Part shown: in pieces, positions 37,775 to 57,800 of the stretch
How the letters are laid out: each line of letters opens with the position of its first letter
How positions within the stretch are numbered: the stretch's first letter is position 1
Source: Moringa oleifera
Taxonomy: Eukaryota > Streptophyta > Magnoliopsida > Brassicales > Moringaceae
Direction of reading: 5' to 3'
Assembly (NCBI GenBank): GCA_021397835.1
Contig: JAJFZO010000407.1
Coordinates: forward strand, 3,038,001 to 3,102,000
Length of the DNA stretch: 64,000 nt
Made by a program: the position numbers and the translations under genes
Notes under the pieces: model-generated
The model's input: only the letters and a program-made list of their open reading frames with translations
Database searches by the model: none
What the model was told of the DNA's origin: nothing

Positions 37775-38269
37775 CTAAGTCGACTCTTTTAGCTGCGTGG
37801 AAAGAGAGAAAGTTTCCTTTTCTTGGACTAACGAGAAAAGTCCCTCGAATGCGTGAAATACTTGTTTGTGGGGTTTTGAAAAGAAAGGTTGAAGAAGATG
37901 AGAGGGGTCCTGTAGCTGGTGTCGTACCAGAATTGGTTTCCCATTTCGGCTTTCCTTTTTGCCCTTCGCTCCCCTTTTTTCACGGGGAAACCCAGTTGAC
38001 ACGTGGCTGAATCCATTGGATTTGGGGCGAAACAAGCGCTTATGATCTTTCCACGTGGCAATGAATATGGTGGGGTTACGTTGGTCTAGTTCGGAACTTT
38101 TAAAGTTTAAGCGGAGTTTTTAGCTTATAGCTCATAGTTTCCATGTATAAATTGGATCGAATTAAATATCTTCTCGTCGTTTAAGTTGAGTCCGAATTTT
38201 TTAGTATGAAATTTAAATAATATTTTTAAATAATATAAAATTAAAAAATAAAATTTCATAAAATAAAAA

Positions 38270-38420
38270 TATTTATTATGTTACTAATTAAATTTTCATA
38301 TTTAAAAAATAATAAATAATGTATTGATATATTAATTTGATTTCAATTAAATTTTATAAAAAATTTAAAATTAAAAATATTTAAATTAAACATTTAATAC
38401 AATAAAATTTAATTTTAAAT
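38270..38420. repeat. AT-rich repeat segment shared with 63.5-63.7 kb
   Basis: AAATTTTCATATTTAAAAAATAATAAATAAT, a spacer, then AAAAATATTTAAATTAAACATTTAATA parallels the block at about 63575-63690 in the same order and orientation. Confidence 0.4.
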
Positions 38421-41400
38421 TTTTATATATGTAAACAAATATTTAAATTATCATGAAAAAATTTATATTTTTTTGTATTAAAAATATTTTTTAAAAATTT
38501 ATAATTTTTTTAAAAAAATTAAAAATAATTACTTAAAAATTATGAAATTTTTTGTAATGATAACTTTAATATTTTTTATATTTATAAAAAATTTTAAATC
38601 AAAATTTATTATATTAAATTTTTAATTTATATATTATTAATTTTTAATTTTTTTACACTGTTTAATTTAGATCACATCGATTTGTTATTTTTAAAATATA
38701 AAAATTTAACATCAATATTTTCTAAAATTTTATTTAATAAAAAATTATTTATTAATTGCATTAAAATGCTATGTATTTTAATTTTTAAAAATATTTAATT
38801 GAATTTTGAATTCATATAAATTAACAAATGATACCGTTAATAATATTACTTTGACATTAAAGGCTAGTTTGAACAACACTCTTAATCAAATTACTTGTTA
38901 ATAATATAGACATAAAAACTAGTCTAAAAGCCATAAATTTATAACTCCCACCTCAATTTATTTGTGGGAAAAAGAAAAAGAAAAACATTATTAATGTATG
39001 AGTTCTTAAATTTATAAAATCACATCAGTGAATAATATATAAGATTTTCACTTCAAATGTCTTAATATATAATCAATCTATTAATTATGATAAACTTCTC
39101 CTAAAAGTAATTAATGAATGATTTATATTGCATTCCTTGGTCAAGATTTGTTGTTGATATGAATTATTATAATCTTTAAAAAGATTATAATAAGTGATAT
39201 TTGATAAAATTTATTGTTAAAATATTATTTATTTATTCACTAAAATAAATTACAAAAATATTCTTTAATTTTATGTCAAAAATCAAGAATGAGTATTAAT
39301 CGATTTGATAATAATTTGATTTTATGATTGGTTTAATTGATTAATTTTTATTTGAAATAATTTTTGATGAATAGATGGAAAAGTTAATTTATTTTTATTT
39401 TAATTATTAATTAATTATATTTTTGTTATTTACTAATTAGTACATTAATTGAGCTTTATTTTTACCAAATATAATTTTTCATGATGAAAAGTAAAAAAAA
39501 ATTAAGATTAAAAAATTTTGTATATAAGACATATTTATGTTTGTTTATGAAATTATTATGTAATTTATGTGGTTGTTGAAGTGTTATATTATATTATATT
39601 ATGTTTGATATATTTTATAAATTTAATTTATTACAGTAGTTTCATTTGATAATGTGTACATTAATTGTAATTGTAAAATAATAAAAAATTTTAGTTTGGA
39701 TTTAATGTCAAATAATTTTATTTACTTAAACTTTTAATAGAAATTTTATTTTTATTCAACTACTAATTGAATAGATAAAAAAAGAGAATTGATTTAGTTT
39801 AATCAATTGTTATTAATATTTTCAATTTTTATATTTTTTAAAAAAAGTTTGATTAATTTATGTTGATATAATTTTTTAAAATTTATGTTTATTTTAAATT
39901 TTATTTCAAATTTTGTCAAACATATCTTTATTTAGTTTTTGCTATTTATGCAGAGTTTTAAATATTTGAAATATCATCTCAAAATTAAATGATTTCAAGT
40001 ATCCAATTTGAAAATTGAAAATCCATGTGACTCTTATAATAAATGAATGTGTTTGTAACCTTATTGAAATAAAAAAGAAATTAGAGGAGATATTTAATGC
40101 TACCTTATTAAGAGAGATCAATTGATGTCAAAGATATTCATTGATATATTTATTTTGTGAATTAATTATCTTGTTTTATTTAATGTGTTATAACTTCGGA
40201 GATTTTACTGTTGAAATGAAGAATTTAATGTAATTAAACGTATTGTATTGTTGTATCATACAAACTGATACTAAGGTATTGATATAAGTGATTTAACTCA
40301 TTTATTATAATTTGATTATTATGAGTTTATGGATTCTGCAAATGTGATATTAGCCATAATGCCTATTTAACTTATGGTGCTGCTGATTGATTAATAATTT
40401 TAACCTATAGTGATGGTTGTTTAATAATTTTGTTATATCTAGATGAGTTATTAATTACACCTATCATGCATCGCAAACTTGAAAGTTAAGTTGGTCAAGA
40501 TTTTAAATAATAGTCGGAATATATGAGAACTTTGAGATAATTTCAAATCGTGAAAAATGGAAAAGACTAAATAATTAAAAAGTTACATTGAAAATATTTT
40601 TTTGCCACTTCACAATGCAAGATAACCACTAGTTAGTATCATAATAGTTATCTTTAAAATAATATTCTTTAACACATAAAACAGAGAAGATAAAGGTCTC
40701 TTGTGAAGAAAAATACTTTATTAAGCTATATTATGTAATAGTGATCGAGATTTTTTGGGTTGGTTAAGTTATGATTTACAATGATAACAAAAATGTGAAT
40801 GAAGTTTATTAGAAGATAAAAATCATTCAAACTTTTCTTAGGCTTATTATTATTACCTTATAATAAGTTCTTCCACAATGATGAGAAATAAATTTTCCAT
40901 TAAGAGATTGTTGAGGTAAGATTTTTTTTTTTCTAAAGTAATATTTTAACCATAAAAAGAGGATTATCTTTAACTCTAAAAAAGATAATCTTAATATTAT
41001 ATTTAAAATTTTATTTTAATATAAAAATATATTTTATTACATATAAAAATACTATTAAATTATTATTTTATATATATTTACTTATTCTAATTTACTTATC
41101 TCCATTTTCTCTTAATAGCAGCACTCAATACAAAGGAAGATGAACATAAAATTTGTATGCTTTAATGTTAACTCTTAACTATTATGCTCAAAAGTCGAAG
41201 CTTAGGATACATTAATGAACTCCATATTGTTACCCAAATAATCCCCCATGGTCATGTGAAGTTACAAAGTAAAATTATTTTTCATGTTAACTACTAGTTA
41301 TTATAGTCAAAATTCATATGCAATATCCTAAAATTAGTTTTAATTATTAAATTTAAGTTCATGGGTTTTTATTCTCAAAAGAAAAAAATGTTCATGGTTT

Positions 41401-41769
41401 ATTCATATACATTTTAACTTAATTTTTTTAAATAAAAATATTTTAATACATATCTTTTTATATTTATTAGAACTAAATACGGGGTACTTAGATGAACTTG
41501 ATGAAAAATTAGTGAAATTTTATACAAAAATTGCTTCAATTTTTTGAATTCTGTGCACCTTTTTTTGACTATCAAAATTTTGAACATATTATAGAATTAT
41601 AAGTATCATATTTCCATAAAAAATATTTGCATCTATAGACAGAAAAAAAAATAAAAAACTTTCCTTTAATAGAACTATTATTATCACATTTAGTAATAAA
41701 ATATATAAAATTAATGAAAATATTTTAAGAATAAATTTTTAAAATTTTTAACCATACTAATATTTTAAT

Positions 41770-41990
41770 TCTAAATTTGATGAATCGATTGAACATTTAA
41801 TTTTTTTTAACTTGGATTAAATTAAACTTTAATTCACTGATTATAAAAAAATATTTTATTATTAAAATATATACTTAAATAAATTCTATGTTTATTTTGG
41901 ATCAATTTCTTAAATTTAAACGATATTCAAGTTATGAGTGATTTTTTAATGAATTTTTTCAAAAATTTGTTATAAATTTTTAAAAATATT
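41770..41990 (+). repeat. Degenerate copy of the dispersed AT-rich repeat
   Basis: TTATTATTAAAATATATACTTAAATAAATT at about 41857, then TTTATTTTGGATCAATTTCTTAAATTTAAA. The second block reads almost the same, inverted, at 63835-63890. Confidence 0.5.
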
Positions 41991-43009
41991 TTTAATGTTA
42001 AATTTTTTTAAATTTTAGATAAATATCAAAAAGTAAATGTTAAAAAAAAATCTTAAATTATAGCTTAAGTTGCAACTTAATCTTATTTTCAAAAAGTGAC
42101 ATAATGATCTTTGATCTCTTATTAATTATTAAAATAAATCTTGAATTTTGACAATTGCTGAAACTAGCGTTAAATCAAGGGTAACATTATCTTTTTTGTA
42201 TCTGCTTCTTTAAAATGAGATTTTTATTGCTTTCTTTTGTATGATAGTTGTCATCCTTAAAATTGTTTTAATTTTTGATTTTTTTCTCAAATTAATGATA
42301 AAGAATGAGTATATATATTACTTTTAATAATTTATTACCCGTTTGAAAAAGTTTGATAAATAAAAAATATAGAAAAAAAGAAAATAATTATTAGAGATTT
42401 GAGAGAAAAGGAGAGAGATTGATTTTTATTACTTGGAAGAAACTCTTTTCAGAAAATTGAAAAAAAAATAGAATTAGAAGAACGAAAAAAAATTAAAATT
42501 AAAATTTAGTTTTTGATCTCTCTTTCAATCTTTCCATTTTTTTTTTATCTTTTTTATCATAGAGGCTCGTATCTAATTATTCTTATTAAATCTTAAATTA
42601 AAAATTAAAAAATTAAATTTATGTTAAAAATTATAACAATAAATAAAAAGTTTTATGTGAAAGAAGTGAATAAAAAAAAAGAAAAAATTATAAAGAAAAA
42701 AGGATGAGAGAGAGAACGAAAAAAGAAGATGAGAACAACACAAAAAAGAGAAAAAAGATTTTTTTTGAAATCTCGATATTGTTCATGATTAAAATCTAAT
42801 TATTGTTAATAAAGATAAAATTTGGTTAACGAATGAAAGGTTTGCATCATCTCGATATAAAAGTTCAATGTTTGTTGTGGTATTTTTTAAAATCGAGATT
42901 TGATTCATTACTAAAGTATGTTTTTGGAGTTTTTTGAAATATTTACTTAATGTCAAAATAAGCCCTAAATTTTATGTGTTTTTTATTTTAAATCTCATTT
43001 TTGAATTTA

Positions 43010-43330
43010 TTCAAACTTTCAATTTGAATTAAAAAAGTTTAAAAATTAAAAATAATTAAATTAAAGATTTTATTTTAAATTTGATAAATAAATTTAAAAT
43101 TAAATCAAAAATTTATTTAAGTTATTTTTAGGTACTTTAATAAAATATTAATTTTATATAATTATTTCAAATAAAATTTAAACTAAATTAAATTAAAATT
43201 TTAAATATAAAATTTAAAAATTATAATAACGTTAAATTAAAATATAAGTTTATGATTTTTTAAATATTTATATTATTATTTTTTATGATGAGAATTTAAA
43301 TATTTTTTAATATCAATATTTTTAATTTTT
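43010..43330 (-). repeat. Inverted copy of the dispersed AT-rich repeat
   Basis: Read on the minus strand, about 43150-43090 gives TTATTAAAGTACCTAAAAATAACTTAAATAAATT, matching the core of the plus-oriented copies. Confidence 0.45.
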
Positions 43331-43492
43331 AATTTATTAAATTTAAATTAAATAACATTAAATATTATGTATACAGTTGATTTTACTGATTAAAATGAAA
43401 GACCAATGTCACCGAAGAAGACCTACTGAATTTAGTCATCTCCAAAAATTTCCTATAGTATATCTTATTATTTCTCCCGCCAAAGCATCAGC

Positions 43493-43494
<2 letters not shown>

Positions 43495-43533
<39 letters not shown>
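43495..43533. repeat. (GA)n microsatellite in the MCM8 leader
   Basis: About 19 GA units lie some 85 bases before the MCM8 start codon, directly before a duplicated 27-base segment. Confidence 0.95.
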
Positions 43534-43536
<3 letters not shown>

Positions 43537-43593
43537 TTTGTACAAGCAGTTGATAGGGGAGAGAGTGAGTACTTTGTACAAGCAGTTGATAGG
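43531..43593. repeat. 27-base direct duplication in the MCM8 leader
   Basis: The segment GAGTACTTTGTACAAGCAGT plus TGATAGG occurs at 43531-43557 and again at 43567-43593, identical in both, with a 36-base period. Each copy contains the small palindrome GTACTTTGTAC. Confidence 0.9.
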
Positions 43594-43617
43594 CGAACCT
43601 CAGGAAATCGATTGAGG

Positions 43618-50612
<6,995 letters not shown>

Positions 50613-51071
50613 AAATCTGTAGCCTTGTGGAGCAGGTCAGCTTTAGCTTATCTTTCTTTCCATGTTTTCATGCTCCAAATCTATCATTAGTGGGATTTAC
50701 TGAATGGCACAACATTTAACAGTTGAGGATTTTACTCCTTAATGTACATTGTAAATAATTTTCATGTATGTAATTGCACCAGGTCTACTGTTAGCTTAGC
50801 AAGCTTAGATGCATAGACCAAATTACTCTAATCACCTTTAAGTTCTATAGTAAATCTGTACAGGCAAATCTAGTGTTTTTGATACTTAGCTAAAATACCC
50901 CTCAAGGAAGCAAAACAAGTGAAACATGGTTGACTGATGATATTACATGTGAAATTTAGGCACTGTAACATTCAGGTTCAGACTCTGTAAACACATTAGT
51001 ATTTCAATCATAGTATACAGTGATGTACTAAGTAATCATGCTGAATTAGAGGTATAATCTTTCCATCCATT
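50613..51071. other. Convergent spacer between MCM8 and HCF152
   Basis: Only 459 bases separate the two stop codons, so the two 3'UTRs may overlap. No other feature is seen. Confidence 0.6.
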
Positions 51072-53381
51072 CTAGTCATCCACAGGTTCTAATCGCCACT
51101 CGCTCCCATAATAAGCGTTGGGTAAACCTAACCAGAACTTGAATGCCTCAGCTGCTCTCTTCCTCTCAATCCTTCTATCCTGCCTGGCCTGCGAAGCATG
51201 CTTGCTAGTGAACATCCTCGAGTGCATTTCCACATAAATTTTCTTATATTTGGTCTTATTTGGGGGTATACCATTTTTTTCCATACATGCCACAATTTCT
51301 AAAGCCTTCTTGAAGAAGGCGGCCCTCACACAAATGTCTGCCAGAGTATCTAAGAGCCCTTCATCTGGTTTCAGTGGTGGGGAAGAAGAATAATCGGCTT
51401 GTGAGCTTTCTCCTTTTCTCTTCAACTCAGACCTCTCCTTTATTTCCTTCCACAGTAAAAGTGCTTCTCCAGGTTTTCTAGCCAATGAAATTCCATTTGC
51501 AAGACTACCATAAGTTGCTACATTAGGTTGAAATCCATTCTCTTTCATTCTCTGAACAATCTTTTTTGCTTCTTCAACCAAGCCCAATCTACAATACCCT
51601 TCAACCAACACATTCCATGCAATCAAATCAGCTTTTACTCGTGGGTCTCTTAGCATCTCATCAAAAACCCTATTAGCCAGCTTCGGTTGACCTGACATTG
51701 CAAAAGCTTTTATCAAAGTAGTATAACTTATCTTGGTAGGAGCAATCCCTCTTTCTCTCATCTTGTTGAAGAATGCAAGAGCCCCTGCACTGTCATCGAT
51801 TAATATGCATCCATCAATCAAAATATTATAAGAAACCACATCTGGCTCAATCCCTGCATCCTCAGCCATCTCTCTCAGCAGCTCCTTTGCCTTGTCCATC
51901 TGCAACTGCTTGCAATAACCCTTGAGCAGAATATTATATGTAACCCTATTTGCAGGCACACCAATCCTTGTCATCTCAGCTAGCACTTGCCTGGCCCTAT
52001 CCATTAATCCTGCCTTTACAAAGGCAGACAAAACAGTTGTGTATGTGACATGGTCAGGATGACTGGCACTATCATCCTGATGCCGCATTGCCTCTAGCAT
52101 CCTAACCGTGTCCATGACACGACCTGCCTTCATATAACCTTTCATTAGAGTAGTGTAAATCCTAGAGTCAGGAGCAAACACTTTAGGCATCAATGGCGGT
52201 TCATTACTCGGTTCTATTGAATTGGGAAGCAACATCTCAAAAACATCATTTTGCTCTCCCTCATTTTCATCCAAATCTCCGAAATCATCAAACACATTAC
52301 CCTCAGTTTGACTTGAATCTTCCAAATTGGAGTCTCGGAGAATCTTGCAGAGGTCTCTCCTCCCTTCTCTCATTGCTTGAACAATCTTCTCTGCAGTTTC
52401 TAAATCGTCAAACCCGACATAAGCTGCCACAAGTGAATGCAATGTTGTCATGCAGAGAAGAATTCCCTTCTCAATTATCCTTTCCAAGACATAAACAAGC
52501 AAGTCTTTCCTATCATCTCTGGCGCACAACTTGATCATAACATTGTAGGTTAAGGCATCAGGCTCACAATGAAACTCGCGCATTTCATCGAACAGTTCCA
52601 AGAACCTCTTGGTGTCACCCAGGTTAGCACAAGCATTAAGCACGGCATTATAAGCGGCCGTGTCCGGCCTCGACTGATCAACCATGGCAGGGTCAGTGAA
52701 GCGGCGGACCTGGCGAGTCACTGAGTTGAAGAGTTTGATGGCTTCGATGGGCCCATCGTCGCTTGAAGCAGCGAGCCGACCGACGGCCGCAGTCCAGGCC
52801 TTGACGTGGGGAAGGTAACCAGAGCGGAGCATCGACTTGATGATGGAGACGGCATAGAGCGAGTGACCAGCTTTAGCGGCGGCCATTGCGAGGAGGCCGA
52901 GGGAGTTAGCATCGAGGCGGTGGAGCTGGCGGTCATCGCGGAGGCGTGTGACGATGGACTGAGCACGCTTAAGGCTAACGCCAGTGTTCTGGTAGGATAA
53001 CTGGGAGACTAAACGGCTAAGGCAAGTAGGACCAGGGAGATGAGTGGACTGGGTGTACTTAATCCAGGCCTGTTCGGTTTTCCTTTGGCGGAGAAGAGAT
53101 AAAAGTGCTTGCTCATCGTTGTCTGAGTTGGGTACTTTAGTGTTGGTGGAAATGGACGTAAACAGAGAGAGGTCAGTGGAGTTGGTTCCGTTGGATGTTG
53201 TGTGCACGCGAAACGGGCGCGTGGATTTGGTTGCGGCGGCGGTGGTAGTTGTCAAACGAGGTAGTGGGTTCACCCAGAGGAGGCTGAGAATTGGAATTAG
53301 AGGAAACGAGTTTGGGTTAGAAGTGGATGATAATGAGAAGGCCGCTGGTGGTGGTGGTGGTGGTGGTGTCGCTATGTTCAT
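51072..53381 (-). CDS. HCF152: Chloroplast PPR RNA-processing protein HCF152
   Basis: One intronless frame of 769 residues, as is usual for PPR genes. The N-terminus (MNIATPPPPPPPAAFSLSST) with many Ser, Thr and few acidic residues looks like a plastid transit peptide. At least a dozen P-type 35-residue repeats follow, including DTAAYNAVLNACANLGD, DALTYNVMIKLCARDD, DHVTYTTVLSAFVKAG, NRVTYNILLKGYCKQ and PDVVSYNILIDGC. An acidic insert (about 345-395) interrupts the array. The end, YKKIYVEMHSRMFTSKHASQ through FKFWLGLPNAYYGSEW, matches my recollection of HCF152 closely. In Arabidopsis HCF152 binds plastid psbH-petB RNA and is needed to process and stabilise it, and so to assemble the cytochrome b6f complex. 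No break is seen. Confidence 0.93.
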   Translation of the reverse strand: MNIATPPPPPPPAAFSLSSTSNPNSFPLIPILSLLWVNPLPRLTTTTAAATKSTRPFRVHTTSNGTNSTDLSLFTSISTNTKVPNSDNDEQALLSLLRQRKTEQAWIKYTQSTHLPGPTCLSRLVSQLSYQNTGVSLKRAQSIVTRLRDDRQLHRLDANSLGLLAMAAAKAGHSLYAVSIIKSMLRSGYLPHVKAWTAAVGRLAASSDDGPIEAIKLFNSVTRQVRRFTDPAMVDQSRPDTAAYNAVLNACANLGDTKRFLELFDEMREFHCEPDALTYNVMIKLCARDDRKDLLVYVLERIIEKGILLCMTTLHSLVAAYVGFDDLETAEKIVQAMREGRRDLCKILRDSNLEDSSQTEGNVFDDFGDLDENEGEQNDVFEMLLPNSIEPSNEPPLMPKVFAPDSRIYTTLMKGYMKAGRVMDTVRMLEAMRHQDDSASHPDHVTYTTVLSAFVKAGLMDRARQVLAEMTRIGVPANRVTYNILLKGYCKQLQMDKAKELLREMAEDAGIEPDVVSYNILIDGCILIDDSAGALAFFNKMRERGIAPTKISYTTLIKAFAMSGQPKLANRVFDEMLRDPRVKADLIAWNVLVEGYCRLGLVEEAKKIVQRMKENGFQPNVATYGSLANGISLARKPGEALLLWKEIKERSELKRKGESSQADYSSSPPLKPDEGLLDTLADICVRAAFFKKALEIVACMEKNGIPPNKTKYKKIYVEMHSRMFTSKHASQARQDRRIERKRAAEAFKFWLGLPNAYYGSEWRLEPVDD
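53342..53368. repeat. (GGT/GGC)n repeat coding for the Pro run of HCF152
   Basis: The plus strand has about eight GGT-like triplets. On the minus strand they encode seven prolines at residues 6-12, inside the transit peptide, where length change is probably tolerated. Confidence 0.8.
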
Positions 53382-53392
53382 GGCTGCTCCAT
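53378..53392 (-). other. Four-residue uORF overlapping the HCF152 start
   Basis: ATG GAG CAG CCA TGA begins 11 bases upstream of the HCF152 ATG, and its stop overlaps that ATG as ATGA. The arrangement would suit termination-reinitiation if the transcript starts upstream. Confidence 0.45.
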
Positions 53393-54835
53393 GAAGGAGG
53401 AGACAGAGAACAGAATGGACAAATAGTTTGAAACCTGAGGGATAATGAGAGGGAATAGTATTAGTTTCTGTTGATCTCTTTTTTTTGGGTGGAAGGGGAA
53501 CGAACTACGTCGATTTCTACTATCCTCTTGTTTCTCCCAGCCAAAAAGCTTTCTTCAAGACTGACAGTTTGAATGAAAAGGAAAAGGATTCACAGTTCTT
53601 ACAATTAATTATTTTGTCACTTCCCTCTATTTTTATTTTAAAGAACAAGAATCACTGTTGACGGTGTTGGTTCGAATTAGTTTATAAGTTTAACAAAAAG
53701 AGGAAAAAAATCTGATAATTTGTGATCTCATTTATTTTGGATCAGACCAAGAGCACCCCAATTCGATGAGGCTCTAATCTCAAGGGGATGACAAGAATGA
53801 ACTTATTGACAACTTCAAGGAATACCATGGGTGATTCTAAGACATTCACAAAAGGTATACACAACACATTCTGTAAGAGGTGATTTTCCAAATTTGAGTC
53901 ATTCAGTATCTGTAACTGCTTATAAAGTGATACAGTTCATCTGTCATGCTTAAATTGGTTTCTCAAATGGCAAGTATAATCTCTTCTAACAGCATATGCA
54001 CTTATTTTCACAAAAAATTACCTTTTCGTTTTATTAAAGAATAATTGCCTTTCCGTAAATTCAAATGAGTCTCCTCCTTTCCTCGGTGCAAATTTTTTTT
54101 TTTTGCTATTTTTCTATCATTTTTAATGTTGCTCTTCATAATTCCATCTAATCAAGACACAGGGAGAGCACATTTTTTTTGAGAGTGTTAATTATTAACA
54201 GATCCAACAAGAACAAATACTCCTGATTCAGTCCTAAACCAGGATAGAAGCTCGAATCATCTGAAATTTCCTCATGCATCCCACAAGCTGACCACAGTTG
54301 GGCAAACTCCTTGAGTTAAAAATGACTAAGGATAAATGAACAGAAGCCATGGGGATAAAAAGAAACGTGACAGTGCATCTCACCATGAGTGACCAAAAGT
54401 TTCAGAAGACTCAGGAATATGAGCATTCAGAACTAGCAGTTTGGGAGGCATATTAAGACAGATAATTTTGTTATTAACCAAAAGTTCCCAAATTAAAAGG
54501 ATCAGTTTGGAGTGCAGTTAACTAATCCTGTGGAAAAGATCTATGTACAGTCTGTACCGAAACATGAGAAGCAGCAACCATCTCCCTGAAGACCTCCTGT
54601 TTCCCCTATACATCCTCCCCTATTACGAGGTAAAACAACCGAAAACCAGCATTCCACTCATTTACACATCCCACCAATTTCAATCACCAAGAAGAGCTTC
54701 CTCTTGATCCTCCACAATCAGCTCCTCAACCATAAATTCTACTGATACTGCTATCAACCACCCGCTTTTCTTGCATTTACACCAGTTAAACCTACTGTAC
54801 ATGCATAAACTGAATTTTCCTCACCTATGTACTCT
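53393..54835. other. HCF152 promoter and UPL4 3' flank
   Basis: Both neighbours run leftward. I see no gene here, only UTR-like and AT-rich sequence with T runs near 54090 and 54172. Confidence 0.5.
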
Positions 54836-57800
54836 CTAAGAAAGATGGAAGGAGCCTTGTCCTTCTGTTATCGCATACAAGAGCTTCTCTTTCATCTTCT
54901 CCTGCAAAATGCAAAGAGTTAGGATTTTAACTTCTATTATGCCTATGGAAAGATTTGAAAATACTAGAAAGATAAGAGGAGAGTCACCTTTGAAGAGTAA
55001 GGTGGCAACTTCAGGTAATTGGCACAGGTCATCACACTGGGCAGGTCTGCATCTGCAGAATTGCTGCAATGCTGTAGAAAACAAGTGTAAAATGACTCAA
55101 CTAATCACGGCCAAACAGAAACGAGTTAAAAACAAATCAGAGAAAACAAGATATAGCTAGTACAGACCTTTCGAACAATCGTTAATTTTGGATTTAGCGA
55201 TGCCAATCCTCCTGGTGGAAGCCGAGGTGCACCTGTCACGAACTGCAGAAATGCCCGCTGTTGTTCGTAGTCAAACTCCTGTATGATTTCCAGCAACTGA
55301 AATTCCAATATGAGCAAATAATTTAATTACAACCATAAGAAGCAGGGGAACAAAAACAATTTTAGACGGACAGGTTAAACTGGATAATATTATTAACACC
55401 GACATTGACAATTGCTGGACTACTAGCTGTATATCCATGATCAAACTTGATATGATCCAAAACCTCGTTGAACTGCTTGAGATAATATCACATGTTAGTA
55501 GGGGTAAAAAGCATGCCCAGTCAAAAAATGAGAAGATAAATAGTTATGCATACAGCCCACAAGTCACGTTCTCCACAGAGCAAACGCTCCAGTTCCTGTT
55601 CGTTGAAAATCTGAAGATATTTAATGGGAAAAACCTGAAAAATGAAAACGCAAATAAACGTTCTAATACAAAGTGAGAACTGAAGCAACAGATGAAAAAG
55701 TCTGATTATGCCATGGCCATACAGAAAGATATTCATGATACGAACTTCGAAAATAAATCAGGGACCAGTCAGGTTCATTGAAACAAAAATGAGAAATAGG
55801 TGAGGTAATATGCTCCTAATGATTTCTATTAACAATGCCAATTGTACTGTTCAATACAGGATAATTTTCATCAAGTAGAAGCTATGAGGATCATTTCTAT
55901 ACTTCCTGTTTCATCAAGAAATATATGTTATATTATGGTGCATACCTGATTAAATCCAGATTTGAAAGCTTCCACTTGTTTGCAAATCCCAGTATGAATA
56001 GTGGCATCCACTACAACCTTGATATAATCCTCTAAGTTATCCAAATTTACCTAAGAAAAGAACATAAATGACTTCAGTTTCAACTCATCTCAGGAGTAAC
56101 ATGGATACTGGAACAACATTCGGAATTTCATACCATATTATAGTCGGATCCAGAGGCAAGAACATAATCAGGATAGCCAGGAAGAGTAAAGTCAAGACAA
56201 AGATCCTCAACTCTTGAATTCCGAAAGCATAAATCAAGTTTAGATGTGGAACTTTCCTGGCTTACTGATTCCAAAAACTTTTTCCTATCAGCAAGGGCCT
56301 GAAACTCCAGTAACGTCCAACCAAGCTCAGGGTCAAATGACTGTATGTCATACAAACTCAGTTCCTGTAAAACAAAGCTCCAACAAAGAGTAATTAGTAG
56401 TAACAAATTGAATTTATGAAGAGATTACAGGAAAACCCATCAACGATTATGAACTTGAAATCAGAAGCATACCTGTCCAAGAATAAGTTTATAGAAGGCT
56501 TTGGCAAAGGGCAGATCTAGAACCCTTCCATCTTCAAGAGCCTTTGCCACAACTTGCCCCAAAAGGACAAATTTTTTCAACACTTGTGAGAACTGTAACC
56601 CATTTGATGTGTTTAATGCAGATGACCACGGCCGTGGAAAAAGTCCTAAAGGAGATGTTAACATTCCCAAATTCTCCCTTGTTTCAGTGGTGGAGGAACA
56701 ATGATTCTCCCTCCACATACCCAGGCCTTGCTTCTGAAACTCATGACTGACCAGTGTATAGAATTCCAATGTTGGACCAAGACCAGTACCCACTTCTTCA
56801 TTATATTCCACTTCAATAAGTACTTTACGGTGAGCATGATCCATCACACGTGCAGCAGACTCCAGAACCTGGTCCCTTGAAACTAAAAACTTCTTACGAG
56901 GAAATCCAGCAACAATAGATCGCCCTTCACTCGAAGGACCAGCACTGACATGAGAATGAAAATGAGATTGAACTTGCTGTGGACGAAACGCTGCCAAGCG
57001 GAAATATTTACATCTGGCATCAAAACCAAATAAAAATGGGCATGAAACCATTAACTGATTACACCATGACGGCAGACCACCAGTGGACACAGCAAAAGAA
57101 TCCCGCATTTGCTGCTCTAGTTTCTCTGTCAACTTACTATTCACAAACTCATTCTGTGGTACTGACAGAATTGTCACCTTCAGATTGTCCAAATTGTCAA
57201 GCTTCCCTTTGGCAAAAGCAAGTATTCTTTCATGAGACATCAGGTGGAATGAACATCTGTTGAGACATTCCAAACACTTCAGCAAACACAATATATCATA
57301 AGTAGGACTTGACTTATCCAGATCAGAAGTAAGTTCACATGCAAACATGCTGGATAATAATGGAATATGCTGCAGATAGGGTCCATCTTTATCAGATATA
57401 GATGATTTCTCTGGTACATGTAGACATTCTTGAGACTCACTGAATTCTACAGCTCTTTTATAAGTTACTATATATGCTTGACTCCACAATTTTGCCCCCG
57501 TAATAATCTCATCTTCCAAATTTATTTGCTGCTTTAGAATTGCTTGGTAAATGGTCAAAGAGCGTTGCAGTTGACGCCCTTCCAGGTAAAATAAGAGCCT
57601 TGGTGAAGCAGCTTCTGCACCAGAAATTGCAGAATGCTGAGTTTTCAAATTGGCATTTACATCTGAAGGTAACTTAGGATCTAGCTCTGCAGTGCCCTGA
57701 AGCATAACAAAGTAGCCATGTAAGGCCAGGTAAAAAATATCAGAGCTGAAAATAAGAGTGCTAAAAAGAAATAGCAACAATAATAAGAGACAAGCAGGCA

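Larger units (their letters stand above)
38110..43390. other. 5.3 kb AT-rich gene desert
   Basis: No frame, splice chain or RNA gene can be supported. The sequence is dominated by A and T, with copies of the dispersed repeat near 38.2-38.6, 41.8 and 43.1 kb. It separates the divergent PWWP and MCM8 genes. Confidence 0.7.

Noticed and set aside
52193..53394. Several plus-strand frames opposite HCF152
   Set aside because: They are antisense shadows of a long intronless PPR gene with regular codon structure.
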